Source: Bacillota bacterium (GTDB lineage: Bacteria > Bacillota > UBA4882 > UBA8346). Taken from it: a stretch of 50,806 bases of DNA. Where the stretch lies: NCBI GenBank assembly GCA_023435565.1, contig JAEYRN010000058.1, positions 1-50,806 of the forward strand, read 5' to 3'. Of this stretch, positions 43,073 through 50,764 are shown in pieces (within the stretch, counting starts at the first letter, position 1; the number at the start of each line of letters is the position of its first letter). The notes under the pieces are model-generated. The model was given only the letters and a program-made list of their open reading frames with translations. It made no database searches and was not told where the DNA came from. The position numbers and the translations under genes were made by a program.

Positions 43073-44155
43073 TTATTTTTCAATCTCCATAATCTGAACA
43101 TCATATTCTTCGGATTTGAAATCCCAAGTAATACGGTAGGTAAAAACCGTTCCCTTTTCATTCCGACAGATCAGATCCACTACGGAATGAAACTGTCTTC
43201 GATTCAAAGAGTCAGCAAAAAGGTCAAATTTGTTATTATAATCAACTTTCAGCGGAAAGCCGGATGTATCCCAGTCAAGATCGCCTTCTATAACATTCAA
43301 ACCTGTTACGGTTGTCGGATGTCCCTGATTTTCGATTCTCATCCACCAATCATGCTCTCCACTTGAACCTCCGCTCCCGTAGGAGCAGTCATAAAAGACA
43401 GGAGCATAATCCTTAAATGTTTTGATGTCAGACAGATGAAAATGAACATCGCCGTCCAAAACCGAAAGAACGGCCCCTTTAAAATCATATTCCTGCGGGA
43501 ATTCATAATTCACAGTCTGCTTCAAGTCTGCTTTTGAAACCGTGAAAACCGTTCCGTTTCCATAGGTTTTAGAGTCCTGCAGAAAGAACGGGACAGGATA
43601 CATAATGGAATAATATTTAAAATTCTTTAACGATTCGGCATCCGGAGTTATAAATGTAACGGACTGATTATCGAAATCCACAACCTTGAAGACTGTCTGA
43701 TTCGACAGTAAATAGGAATCTTCCGAGGTAAAATTGAAATAGTAATAATCTAATTTTGACGGATTAGCAATCTTCTCATTCAAATGGGTATATTTCATTT
43801 TAAGATATTCCAAATCCTGTTTTTTATAATTAATCTGCCGAACGATGGAGCCCAGCATTATACCGGCAAGAACCAAGGCCGTCAAAATTAGTCCGGAAAA
43901 AGCAAAAACCGTTTTCCCCAACCGGATATTCTCCTTCATAACGGCGTACTGTATCAAATCCGAAGGTTCGTATAGTTTATTATCGCTCTTTCTGATGACC
44001 CACTTCTTTTTTATGGGAAATAGCGGAATATAACATAAATGGAAATAATACTGACGGGCCTCCAGACTCATCGGCTCTTCCGGTTCCGGCAAATGTAAAT
44101 CAGTAAATGTTTTTTCCAAAATCTTATAGGATCTTATTCCAAATGCAATAATCAT
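43073..44155 (-). CDS. hypothetical membrane protein
   Basis: A 360-residue protein whose first 65 residues (MIIAFGIRSYKILEKTF ... PLFPIKKKWVIR) resemble the start of zinc-ribbon membrane proteins, but without the cysteines. One strong transmembrane helix follows (VFAFSGLILTALVLAGIMLG, residues about 85-105), then a coiled stretch and a beta-rich C-terminal domain of about 230 residues. No function recognised. It is the first gene after promoter copy 8. Confidence 0.6.
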   Translation of the reverse strand: MIIAFGIRSYKILEKTFTDLHLPEPEEPMSLEARQYYFHLCYIPLFPIKKKWVIRKSDNKLYEPSDLIQYAVMKENIRLGKTVFAFSGLILTALVLAGIMLGSIVRQINYKKQDLEYLKMKYTHLNEKIANPSKLDYYYFNFTSEDSYLLSNQTVFKVVDFDNQSVTFITPDAESLKNFKYYSIMYPVPFFLQDSKTYGNGTVFTVSKADLKQTVNYEFPQEYDFKGAVLSVLDGDVHFHLSDIKTFKDYAPVFYDCSYGSGGSSGEHDWWMRIENQGHPTTVTGLNVIEGDLDWDTSGFPLKVDYNNKFDLFADSLNRRQFHSVVDLICRNEKGTVFTYRITWDFKSEEYDVQIMEIEK

Positions 44156-44217
44156 TTATACACTTCCCTTTTTTAGTATAGAATCCGTCCGACAATTCTA
44201 TAATGGTTGTTGCCTAT

Positions 44218-44285
44218 ATTATCATTCAAAATCGATTCAATTTCAATCAAACCCAAGTATGAATCCGCTCATACTTCGGTATGTA
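44218..44285 (-). promoter_or_regulatory. double-operator promoter, copy 8
   Basis: First site TACATACCGAAGTATGAG (44268-44285), second TTCATACTTGGGTTTGA (44247-44263) touching -35 TTGAAA (44241-44246), 17-bp spacer, -10 GATAAT (44218-44223). The downstream ATGACA palindrome is degenerate here (ATTATAGAATTGTC). Confidence 0.75.
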
Positions 44286-44323
44286 AAAAGCTTCTTGGTG
44301 AATCTTTTGAATTACCAAGAAGC
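44281..44323 (-). terminator. terminator after the small exported protein gene
   Basis: On the minus strand GCTTCTTGGT and ACCAAGAAGC form a perfect 10-bp stem followed by TTTTT, immediately before promoter copy 8. The hairpin sequence is close to that at 38937-38974. Confidence 0.85.
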
Positions 44324-44360
44324 TTTCATTAATCTTATTTATTCATCTTTCCCACTAAGC

Positions 44361-44609
44361 CTAAACCGGCCCTTCATGCTCCCGCTTAAAAATAAACTTC
44401 CCCACCCGGTCGATGTGTTCCCGTAACTCGACATGATTCAAATGGGTATAATCCACAATATCAAATAAGTAGGGCATCGGACTCTCTTCTTCCAGTTTGG
44501 CGTGGAGACGAGAGATTGTACATCCGGCATCGTTACTTGCAAATGATGGACTCGATGCCAAAATTAAAAATACAAAAAATAATAAAATATTTCTTTTCAT
44601 ATGAATCAT
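44361..44609 (-). CDS. small exported protein
   Basis: An 82-residue frame with AAGGG ahead of its ATG. The signal peptide ILLFFVFLILASSPSFA is clear, leaving a mature peptide of about 58 residues (SNDAGCTISRLHAKLEEES ...). A single Cys is present. It may be a complete small protein or the stump of a longer exported one. Family unknown. Confidence 0.5.
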   Translation of the reverse strand: MIHMKRNILLFFVFLILASSPSFASNDAGCTISRLHAKLEEESPMPYLFDIVDYTHLNHVELREHIDRVGKFIFKREHEGPV

Positions 44610-44739
44610 CTTTTCATTCCCTTTATGTTTTCACTGATAAGACTGGAGAAAAATGGCAAGCTATATCTAAATGATCAAGATAATTATATCAATAAGTTCT
44701 CTACTTACCATGACAATATTTCCATGAACCTAGGAATTT

Positions 44740-45201
44740 CTATGGAACCATTGGTACTTCCAATTCGGGATCAGCAATTATTATAGGCGTCCCATCCTTT
44801 TCTAAATATAACCGGCAAAAACCCGCCAAATTATAATAGAAACTATATTCTCTTTTATCAGTAATTACTTTTCCGTATATCGATACAGATTCATATAAAA
44901 ATGAGCAATTAACTTCCATCCCTGTTACGATAACGGCTCTTTCCAGGAAAAAATCCTTTAGCTCATTTATATTTATGTAAAGTTCTTTACCAATTTCTTT
45001 ACTTGCTATTCTATCTTTCCTATACGATATTTCTTCAATTATTACCTCAATATGGTCATCCCATCCTAATTTACCAGATACTAATTCTCTATCATGAAGA
45101 GGAATATCAATATTATCTTGTGCTAAAAGAATACTATTTGCTAAAAGAAATATTAAAATAAAATTATAGAATTTGAATAATTTGCGTCTCCATTTCATCA
45201 A
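44740..45201 (-). CDS. hypothetical exported protein
   Basis: A 153-residue protein with a signal peptide (FYNFILIFLLANSILLAQ). The mature part of about 125 residues is beta-rich (YLYESVSIYGKVI-type strands) and ends EKDGTPIIIADPELEVPMVP. No motif I recognise. It lies in the same run as the small exported protein. Confidence 0.55.
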   Translation of the reverse strand: MMKWRRKLFKFYNFILIFLLANSILLAQDNIDIPLHDRELVSGKLGWDDHIEVIIEEISYRKDRIASKEIGKELYININELKDFFLERAVIVTGMEVNCSFLYESVSIYGKVITDKREYSFYYNLAGFCRLYLEKDGTPIIIADPELEVPMVP

Positions 45202-45266
45202 TCGTCACCCCGCTGCATAACAAATTTTCCAATGTGCATAGTTGAACCTCATTAACTATGATAGTC

Positions 45267-46265
45267 CTATCTCGTATTTTTTCCGGGGACACTTGTAAGC
45301 TGGCCGTTATTTGCCGCTTTCCCCCTCTTTAGGTTGTTCTCCACCAGTGTCAATTCTTTCTTTAAAATGTTGTTGTTCATGGCTTTTTTGCACTTCGCCA
45401 CATATTCCAAATCATTTAAATTCATGCCCAGCTGAAGCAGGAGGAAATCCCGTAACCGGACGTCTCCGGCCTTGATTTCTGGGTCCAGGACCTCGATCTG
45501 CCCGAAGAGCTCTTCAAAGTCTGCCACGGAAAAATCCGTTTTTGCATCGTCGGCAAACGTTTGGGCTAAAATGGTTAACCGGTCATTCTCCGGCATTGTC
45601 TGCAGAGCTTCAGTTGTTTCCAGCAGTGTTTTCATTTTTCGGTAGGAGATTTTATTAATAATCGGAGCAAAAACATGATAAAGGTATTTGTCCCCGAAGG
45701 CCTTGTTTTTTAGTAATTCCAGACTATCCGCCAATTCATTCTTCCCGGCATATTCCTGAACAAACAGGGATTTTAATCTCTCGATCTCGTTTTTTTGTTT
45801 GCCAGGTTCAGTCAATTTCAGGGTTTTCAAAAAGTTGTCCCGGTCCGCTTTTTGAGCGTAATATTCCAGAAACTTACGGTAGCCAAGGGACCGGGGATCG
45901 GGCATCCGTTCACTATTCAAATCAATCTCGCCAAGACGCTCAAGGACCATATAGGCATAGTCTACTTCTTCTTTTTTTAACAAAGATTCGATGAAGTCCA
46001 AAATCTGATGCATTCTCATGATCGGGTCTTCTATTTCCACAACCAAAGAAAACCGCTCTTCTTTGCCCAGGGAATTGTCCTGTTCAAAAAGATCTTTCAG
46101 ATTGTGGTTCCAGGTTAAACAGCAATAACAATTATCAAATAGCGTAACTTCTTCAAACCGGAAATCAGGAAATATATCCTTAGCTATGGATAATAATTCT
46201 TCTTTCGGGCCTTTTTTAAAGGCCAGGTTTAAACCTTGAATGTTCCTTTTAATCTTCCCGATCAT
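45267..46265 (-). CDS. hypothetical helical protein
   Basis: A 332-residue soluble, helix-rich protein (MIGKIKRNIQGLNLAFKKG ...). TPR-like pairs appear in YMVLERLGEIDLNSERMPD and DFVLLQLGMNLNDLEYVAKC-like stretches. No signal peptide or enzyme motif was seen. RBS AAAGGAGCGG precedes the ATG, and the 3' end of the group II intron is only 27 bases upstream, so its mRNA leader contains the intron. Confidence 0.55.
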   Translation of the reverse strand: MIGKIKRNIQGLNLAFKKGPKEELLSIAKDIFPDFRFEEVTLFDNCYCCLTWNHNLKDLFEQDNSLGKEERFSLVVEIEDPIMRMHQILDFIESLLKKEEVDYAYMVLERLGEIDLNSERMPDPRSLGYRKFLEYYAQKADRDNFLKTLKLTEPGKQKNEIERLKSLFVQEYAGKNELADSLELLKNKAFGDKYLYHVFAPIINKISYRKMKTLLETTEALQTMPENDRLTILAQTFADDAKTDFSVADFEELFGQIEVLDPEIKAGDVRLRDFLLLQLGMNLNDLEYVAKCKKAMNNNILKKELTLVENNLKRGKAANNGQLTSVPGKNTR

Positions 46266-46292
46266 TTTCCGCTCCTTTTTTAATGACTTTCA

Positions 46293-48181
46293 GTCGAGTA
46301 GAAGGGAGTCTCACGGCTCCCGACCCTCACAGAACCGTACGTGCCCTATTTAGGCATACGGCTCTTCAAGTTATCATTCACTAAGTTATTAAAGAATAGA
46401 CATTAACAAATATTTTAGGCGTCTTTATCGGCAATTTCCGAAGTATGCGTTCATTGAATTCTTCCCATGTATAGCTTCTCCGCTGACTTCTCCGGTTTAA
46501 CGTCCAAAATAGTCTTCTGATAATGTAATACCTGAATTTGCTCATGTGAGTGTAGTTCCCGGTTATTCCGTAGTATCGATAATGTCCGTTGAGTTTGATA
46601 TTGATTCCATCGATTAAGGTTTTAACCGGTTCATGCATGTTCTTTCGCATCCATACACTTATTTCGGCCTTTTTGACTTTGAGCTTCTTCTTACTGGTTA
46701 TTCTTTTAACAATGAAGTTTCCGTTTCGGCTTTTAGCGCAAATGTGAGTGAATCCCAGAAAATCAAAGTTGTCAGGTGGACCTTCCCTTCGTTTCTTCCG
46801 GTCTTCTCTTGCAAACCTTCCAAATTCAATTATCTTTGTCTTTTCTTCGGCTATTTCTAGGCCGAATTTCTTAAGCCGCTCTTTTAGCGCTGCTAGAAAT
46901 TCTTCTGCTTCGCGTTTGTATTGAAAACAACATACGAGGTCGTCGGCGTATCTTATCATGCTTGCATCTCCTCTTGTCCTTTTCTTTACGGCTTTTTCGA
47001 ACCATAAATCCAGTACATAGTGAAGATATATATTGGCCAGTATCGGTGATATAATCCCGCCCTGTGGCGTTCCTTTATCTGTTTCTTGGTAGTTGCCTTC
47101 TTCCATGATTCCTGATTTTAGGAATCTGTTGATAAGCCGCAGAAAATTAGGGTCTGCTATACGCTCTTCTAGGCACTTCATCATCCACTCATGGTCTACA
47201 TTGTCGAAGAATCCCTTTATGTCGACATCTACAATATATTTTGTTTTGGTAAAGACTATTTTGTCGTTTAACGCTCTAATTGCGTCGTGTTGATTTCTTC
47301 CCGGTCTAAACCCATATGATAGGTCTAAGAATATGGGTTCGTATATTACCTCTAATATTTGTCTTATTACGTCCTGAACTATTTTGTCTTCATACGCTGG
47401 TATCCCTAAAGGTCTTAGTTTATCGCTTCCTTGTTTAGGGATATATGTTCTTTTGACAGGCATTGGCTTATATGCTTGTCGCTTCATCTTGGCTACCAGT
47501 TCTTCAATGTTCTTTTCAAGTTTCTTGTTGTATTCATCTTTTGTTATTTCATCAATTCCGGTAGCTTTATTCTTTTCCATCCTCTGGTGACTATCTATTA
47601 AACTTTCTTTGTTGATTAGATGCGCCAATGTCTGTAGTTTGTATTCAGGTTTGTTCTTTACTAACTCTGCTATCCTTTTCAAGTCCGTTGCCATTGTTTT
47701 CTCCACCTCTAGTGCGGCAATGTTTCTTTGAATTGGTTGATACCTTGTTACCACCTTCCCTCCCGGCATTTTCATGCCGTTCTCCGGTACTATGTAGTAA
47801 TCCGACTCCCTACTGTTGTCCTGCTTCCTTATCTTTATGGGACTTGTTCTGCAGAACCTCTTTCAAGCACCAGTAGGGTCTCCCTGGTATGCTTATTGTA
47901 TCTTTGTTGACTCGCCAAGTTCTTTGACCCCGGATAGTCATTACATCCCTCGCCTTTACGGTCTGTAATGTGCTGCCTGCTGTTCACAGAATAACATCGG
48001 CACTATCTTCTCGATTAACGAGGCTCAATCACTTCACCCTTACGGATTTCGGCTCTCCAACTCCCTTTCCTACGCTTAGGTCTCGCGTTACCGCTTCGAC
48101 CCCAAGGATTCGGTAATAGCTGCTGGCTTCGCTTTGCTATGCAGTTTCTTTCTGCTATACATTAAGCACCTTCAGGCGCAC
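46293..48181 (-). mobile_element. group II intron, class C-like
   Basis: The minus strand starts GTGCGCCTGAAGGTGCTTAA (5' end at 48181), carries a long structured 5' region, the maturase ORF, a domain V hairpin GAGCCGTATGCC ... CACGTACGGTTC at 46331-46364, and a domain VI that ends CTACTCGAC at 46293. The bulged branch-point A seven bases from the end fits. The element is about 1.9 kb and inserted in the same direction as the operon, between the immunity-like gene and the RBS of 46265. Ends are assigned from motif positions, not from an empty site. Confidence 0.75.
46381..47775 (-). CDS. ltrA: group II intron reverse transcriptase/maturase
   Basis: A 464-residue protein. RT motifs are visible in order: KATGIDEIT, RPLGIPAYEDKIVQDVIRQI, SYGFRPGRNQHDAIRALN, DVDIKGFFDNVDH, GTPQGGIISPILANIYL and the catalytic IRYADDLVC, followed by a maturase X domain with NGHYRYYGITGN and RRSQRRSYTWEEF. 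There is no HNH endonuclease domain, as expected for class C introns. ATG 47775 has GGAG six bases ahead. It helps its intron splice and copy itself into DNA. All catalytic residues appear intact. Confidence 0.95.
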   Translation of the reverse strand: MKMPGGKVVTRYQPIQRNIAALEVEKTMATDLKRIAELVKNKPEYKLQTLAHLINKESLIDSHQRMEKNKATGIDEITKDEYNKKLEKNIEELVAKMKRQAYKPMPVKRTYIPKQGSDKLRPLGIPAYEDKIVQDVIRQILEVIYEPIFLDLSYGFRPGRNQHDAIRALNDKIVFTKTKYIVDVDIKGFFDNVDHEWMMKCLEERIADPNFLRLINRFLKSGIMEEGNYQETDKGTPQGGIISPILANIYLHYVLDLWFEKAVKKRTRGDASMIRYADDLVCCFQYKREAEEFLAALKERLKKFGLEIAEEKTKIIEFGRFAREDRKKRREGPPDNFDFLGFTHICAKSRNGNFIVKRITSKKKLKVKKAEISVWMRKNMHEPVKTLIDGINIKLNGHYRYYGITGNYTHMSKFRYYIIRRLFWTLNRRSQRRSYTWEEFNERILRKLPIKTPKIFVNVYSLIT

Positions 48182-48200
48182 TCTGTGTCTCCGTGGATAA
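48182..48200. repeat. partial REP-like repeat at the intron 5' exon
   Basis: The 5' exon on the minus strand reads TCCACGGAGACACAGA up to the intron boundary, closely matching the left arm of the REP-like hairpin at 246-318. The other arm was not found on the far side of the intron. Confidence 0.55.
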
Positions 48201-48247
48201 TCAGCCTAATTATTAATACTCAATAAAATCCTACACTTCCCACGGCT

Positions 48248-48688
48248 TTACAACATTCCCATCGGGAATTTCTTTATAGCTTCAATTGTGAGGTCCAACT
48301 TTTCACTATCGGCATCTTTCAATGCCTGAAACATTACATCAAATAAATCACGTCCATCACTTGTAACGAAATAATTCGATAAATCTGTTATATCCGGGCT
48401 TATATTATTGCCCCAGGGAGGTGTAGCTGCCAAATTATCTATATCCCATATTATTTCATTGGGCATATATTTTTTAAGCTCTTTTTTTATTGTCTTTAAT
48501 TCTTCGGATAAATCCGATATATCTTGATATTCCACTTTACCTCTGTATAATTTGTTAAAAAAAACAGGGAACCTTGTGCCCCTTTGTTTATCTTCCAAAT
48601 GGTATGCCACTGTTGAAAAAAAGGCATTTAGAAAAGCATCAGAACCAATTTCATAAATAATAAAATCAACCTTAAAATATATTTTCAT
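48248..48688 (-). CDS. Imm70-like immunity protein
   Basis: ATG 48688 (MKIYFKVDFIIYEIG) has GGAGGGAGA ahead of it; a longer frame to 48808 has no RBS. The 146-residue soluble protein includes TPPWGNNISPDITDLSNYF followed by VTSDGRDLFDVMF, a block I associate with the Imm70 family of immunity proteins for polymorphic toxins. No toxin gene is adjacent, so it may be an orphan immunity gene. The family call is from memory and moderate. Confidence 0.45.
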   Translation of the reverse strand: MKIYFKVDFIIYEIGSDAFLNAFFSTVAYHLEDKQRGTRFPVFFNKLYRGKVEYQDISDLSEELKTIKKELKKYMPNEIIWDIDNLAATPPWGNNISPDITDLSNYFVTSDGRDLFDVMFQALKDADSEKLDLTIEAIKKFPMGML

Positions 48689-49013
48689 TCTCCCTCCAGT
48701 TGATAAGATTATCTTCTCAAGAAGACAATTGGTCGGATTCGCTGTCTGTACAAAAAAAGCCAACTTGTCCCGGGAATCCCGGGGCCGGTACTTTAAAGAC
48801 AATGTCATAAACCCAAGGATACATATTTTGAAATTTGCAATACCAGTTAAACAAGTTTTTTTGCCTCAATTTATTTATCTAATATGGCGGCGCTTAAAAA
48901 TGATGCCGATGAAAAAATCAGCCATAAGCAAGCGGAAAAAGGTTTGAAATACGGTTATAAAATCAACCTTAATGTTTTAATTAGTAAATTAAAAGATTCC
49001 ATGGTACTCAAAT
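48689..49013. other. 325-base stretch without a convincing gene
   Basis: Minus-strand frames are short. A plus-strand frame from 48884 (MAALKNDADEKISHKQAEKG) runs into the 3' end of the opposite gene and has no RBS, so I do not call it. It probably holds what is left after the repeat half of a MORN-like gene was lost. Confidence 0.35.
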
Positions 49014-49496
49014 TTATCCGTCTTTCCTATACAAAAGGTAATCATACAAAACATAAAGGTTTGTCCCCAGTAGTAGCAATACTACCAGCGCCAACCAATT
49101 TTCTCCCGTCTCCCGCCAATTTTTAATAGCAGTAATAAGATTCATTAAATCCGGGCCCAAATGTTTAATTGTTAGTATCTCTTGCCAAAATACCAATACC
49201 GCTACTCCCGCTATTGCAAGAACAGCTGCCCCCAAACCGATTCCCAACGGATTTCCGGTTTGATTGTCCGCCCAACTTTTAATACATAAAAAATATAACA
49301 AAAGCAATACCAGCGGAATTAAATATTTTATTTTTCTCATCAGATTACCGAATCTTAACATAAGATATAGATAATTGCTAACCCCTAATAAAATAAGGGC
49401 TAACCCCCTCGACATCGAAATAGAAAAAACCTGAACCAACGAAAAGATAAAGCCCATTAAAAAAAATATTCTAAAAATCAGTATTAAACCTTCCAT
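49014..49496 (-). CDS. N-terminal-only paralogue of the MORN-like membrane proteins
   Basis: ATG 49496 (MEGLILIFRIFFLMGF) follows AAGGAGAATTGGTTT. The 160 residues form about five transmembrane helices that match the start of 16946-18565: LGVSNYLYLMLRFGNLM corresponds to IANTLYLFSRVKNPLHF, and NPLGIGLGAAVLAIAGVAVL to DPLGMGGVAAGLMIYIFLIG. The repeat region is absent and the frame ends after YDYLLYRKDG. It is either a truncated gene or a free membrane domain. Confidence 0.6.
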   Translation of the reverse strand: MEGLILIFRIFFLMGFIFSLVQVFSISMSRGLALILLGVSNYLYLMLRFGNLMRKIKYLIPLVLLLLYFLCIKSWADNQTGNPLGIGLGAAVLAIAGVAVLVFWQEILTIKHLGPDLMNLITAIKNWRETGENWLALVVLLLLGTNLYVLYDYLLYRKDG

Positions 49497-49592
49497 AAAC
49501 CAATTCTCCTTCCATAAATATAAATGTCTTACTGAAAATTTTTTCTCCAATTATATATTATTTAATCAACATCCCCTAAAACCAATGTACTG

Positions 49593-49700
49593 CTAAACCA
49601 AGATCGGGCCCCAAACTCGCCCCAACAATAACATTAGAAATGCAATGACGATATGGATCACTAAAGCCGCAAAATTATAGATAATCAGATTTATAATCAC
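49593..49700 (-). CDS. 35-residue membrane peptide, GTG start
   Basis: GTG 49698-49700 is seven bases after a strong GGAGG. The product is MIINLIIYNFAALVIHIVIA followed by FLMLLLGRVWGPILV, almost entirely one transmembrane helix. It is the first gene after promoter copy 9 and precedes the truncated membrane paralogue. Size and composition resemble small membrane modulators or type I toxin peptides; function unknown. Confidence 0.55.
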   Translation of the reverse strand: MIINLIIYNFAALVIHIVIAFLMLLLGRVWGPILV

Positions 49701-49741
49701 GGCTTTTCCTCCAATTAAGTTTCGTAACGCTTTTTTCAAGC

Positions 49742-49811
49742 TTATTATTTCATATTTACAGCTAAACAAATATCATCCTTCGGGTCGTTCAGTCTCAAAC
49801 TTTGGTATGAA
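49742..49811 (-). promoter_or_regulatory. double-operator promoter, copy 9
   Basis: First site TTCATACCAAAGTTTGAG (49794-49811) ends 2 bases before the stop of the upstream gene. The weaker second site ACGACCCGAAGGATGAT is at 49772-49788, -35 TTTGTT at 49765-49770, 17-bp spacer, -10 TAATAA at 49742-49747. Confidence 0.6.
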
Positions 49812-49813
49812 AA

Positions 49814-50098
49814 CTATTCATCCGGATTATTATATATATCAGCTAAAGTCTTATATATTGAAGTGGAAGGAAACTTGCTATTTGATTCGATCTTTCCCGA
49901 CCAGGTTAAATGTACTAATGCATATGAATTATCGGATAATTGGTATACAACGTCGTCACAGTCATATCTTCTGATAATTGCGGAGACATTTTTATTATAA
50001 AGAAGGTGGCCGTTATTTATTTCCACTCTTAATTCATTCTCCAATTGTTGTTTTTCCTTGATGTCATTGACCGGATGCTGCGGTTCCTTGATTATCAT
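49814..50098 (-). CDS. hypothetical protein
   Basis: ATG 50098 (MIIKEPQHPVNDIKEKQQ) follows AAGGAG at 10 bases; the ATG nine bases further right is too close to that site. The 94-residue soluble protein contains YALVHLTWSGKIESNSKFPS and a C-terminal TLADIYNNPDE. It resembles small immunity-type proteins with a conserved Trp, without a firm family. Confidence 0.55.
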   Translation of the reverse strand: MIIKEPQHPVNDIKEKQQLENELRVEINNGHLLYNKNVSAIIRRYDCDDVVYQLSDNSYALVHLTWSGKIESNSKFPSTSIYKTLADIYNNPDE

Positions 50099-50143
50099 CT
50101 TAACCATTCTCCTTGACTAACCTCGATTCATTGTATCATCACA

Positions 50144-50764
50144 CTAAATTTTATTCACAACTTCTGTTTTCTCATTAGTGTAACGAAAAAGACCACCTTC
50201 ATTACGTGATAAAATCAAGTATTTCTGGTTTCTTCCTATTCTAATAACATTATCACCATCATAAAGATATTTTGTTATCATTTGCTCTAATTTGGTGTTC
50301 TTTTCATAATCTTTAAAAAGAACTTTAAGGAATTCTTTTCGATAGTCGTTTTTCCATTGTATTAAAAAAGAAAACAAAAACAATCCCGTCATTTTTTCTA
50401 TAATTCGTTTTACGGTATAATCTAATGTTTTTAAATCTGCAAATTCCCATCCGGCATCGTGTATTCTAGTGATCTTTCCACTATCTGATTTTCTTATCAT
50501 ATCTATATAATCTGCCAGATCATAATTACGAGCAAAACCCGAAGCATGCCCGCCCCAATCAGAAATATCCAGCAACAATCTTCCGGATCCTTTTTCATTA
50601 AAAGCTGAGAAAATGATTTCTTCTGAAGAAATCTGGTTTTTCTGTTTGATACTATACTCAAATTTTGTAAAACAAAAATCATTGAGGTTTGATATAGTAA
50701 TAATATCAAATAAATTTGGATATTCCTTGCTTTCTTTTAATTTTATTTCTTTTATATTCCCCAT
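50144..50764 (-). CDS. hypothetical protein
   Basis: A 206-residue soluble protein with AGGAGG ahead of the ATG (MGNIKEIKLKESKEYPN). It has a beta-rich first half (SGRLLLDISDWGGHASGF) and a helical second half, with no motif I recognise. It is the most upstream complete gene of the window and is followed by the small gene at 50098. Confidence 0.55.
   Translation of the reverse strand: MGNIKEIKLKESKEYPNLFDIITISNLNDFCFTKFEYSIKQKNQISSEEIIFSAFNEKGSGRLLLDISDWGGHASGFARNYDLADYIDMIRKSDSGKITRIHDAGWEFADLKTLDYTVKRIIEKMTGLFLFSFLIQWKNDYRKEFLKVLFKDYEKNTKLEQMITKYLYDGDNVIRIGRNQKYLILSRNEGGLFRYTNEKTEVVNKI

Noticed and set aside
47628..47910. Plus-strand frames in the intron 5' region
   Set aside because: The region is the structured ribozyme part of the group II intron; frames there lack start signals.
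48884..49126. Plus-strand frame starting MAALKNDADEKIS
   Set aside because: No RBS or promoter, and its second half is antisense to the membrane paralogue. It is probably a chance frame.
4474..49811. Recurring short palindromes as a CRISPR or integron array
   Set aside because: They are kilobases apart, always between genes and in one direction, with promoter boxes at fixed distances. There are no spacers or cas genes.
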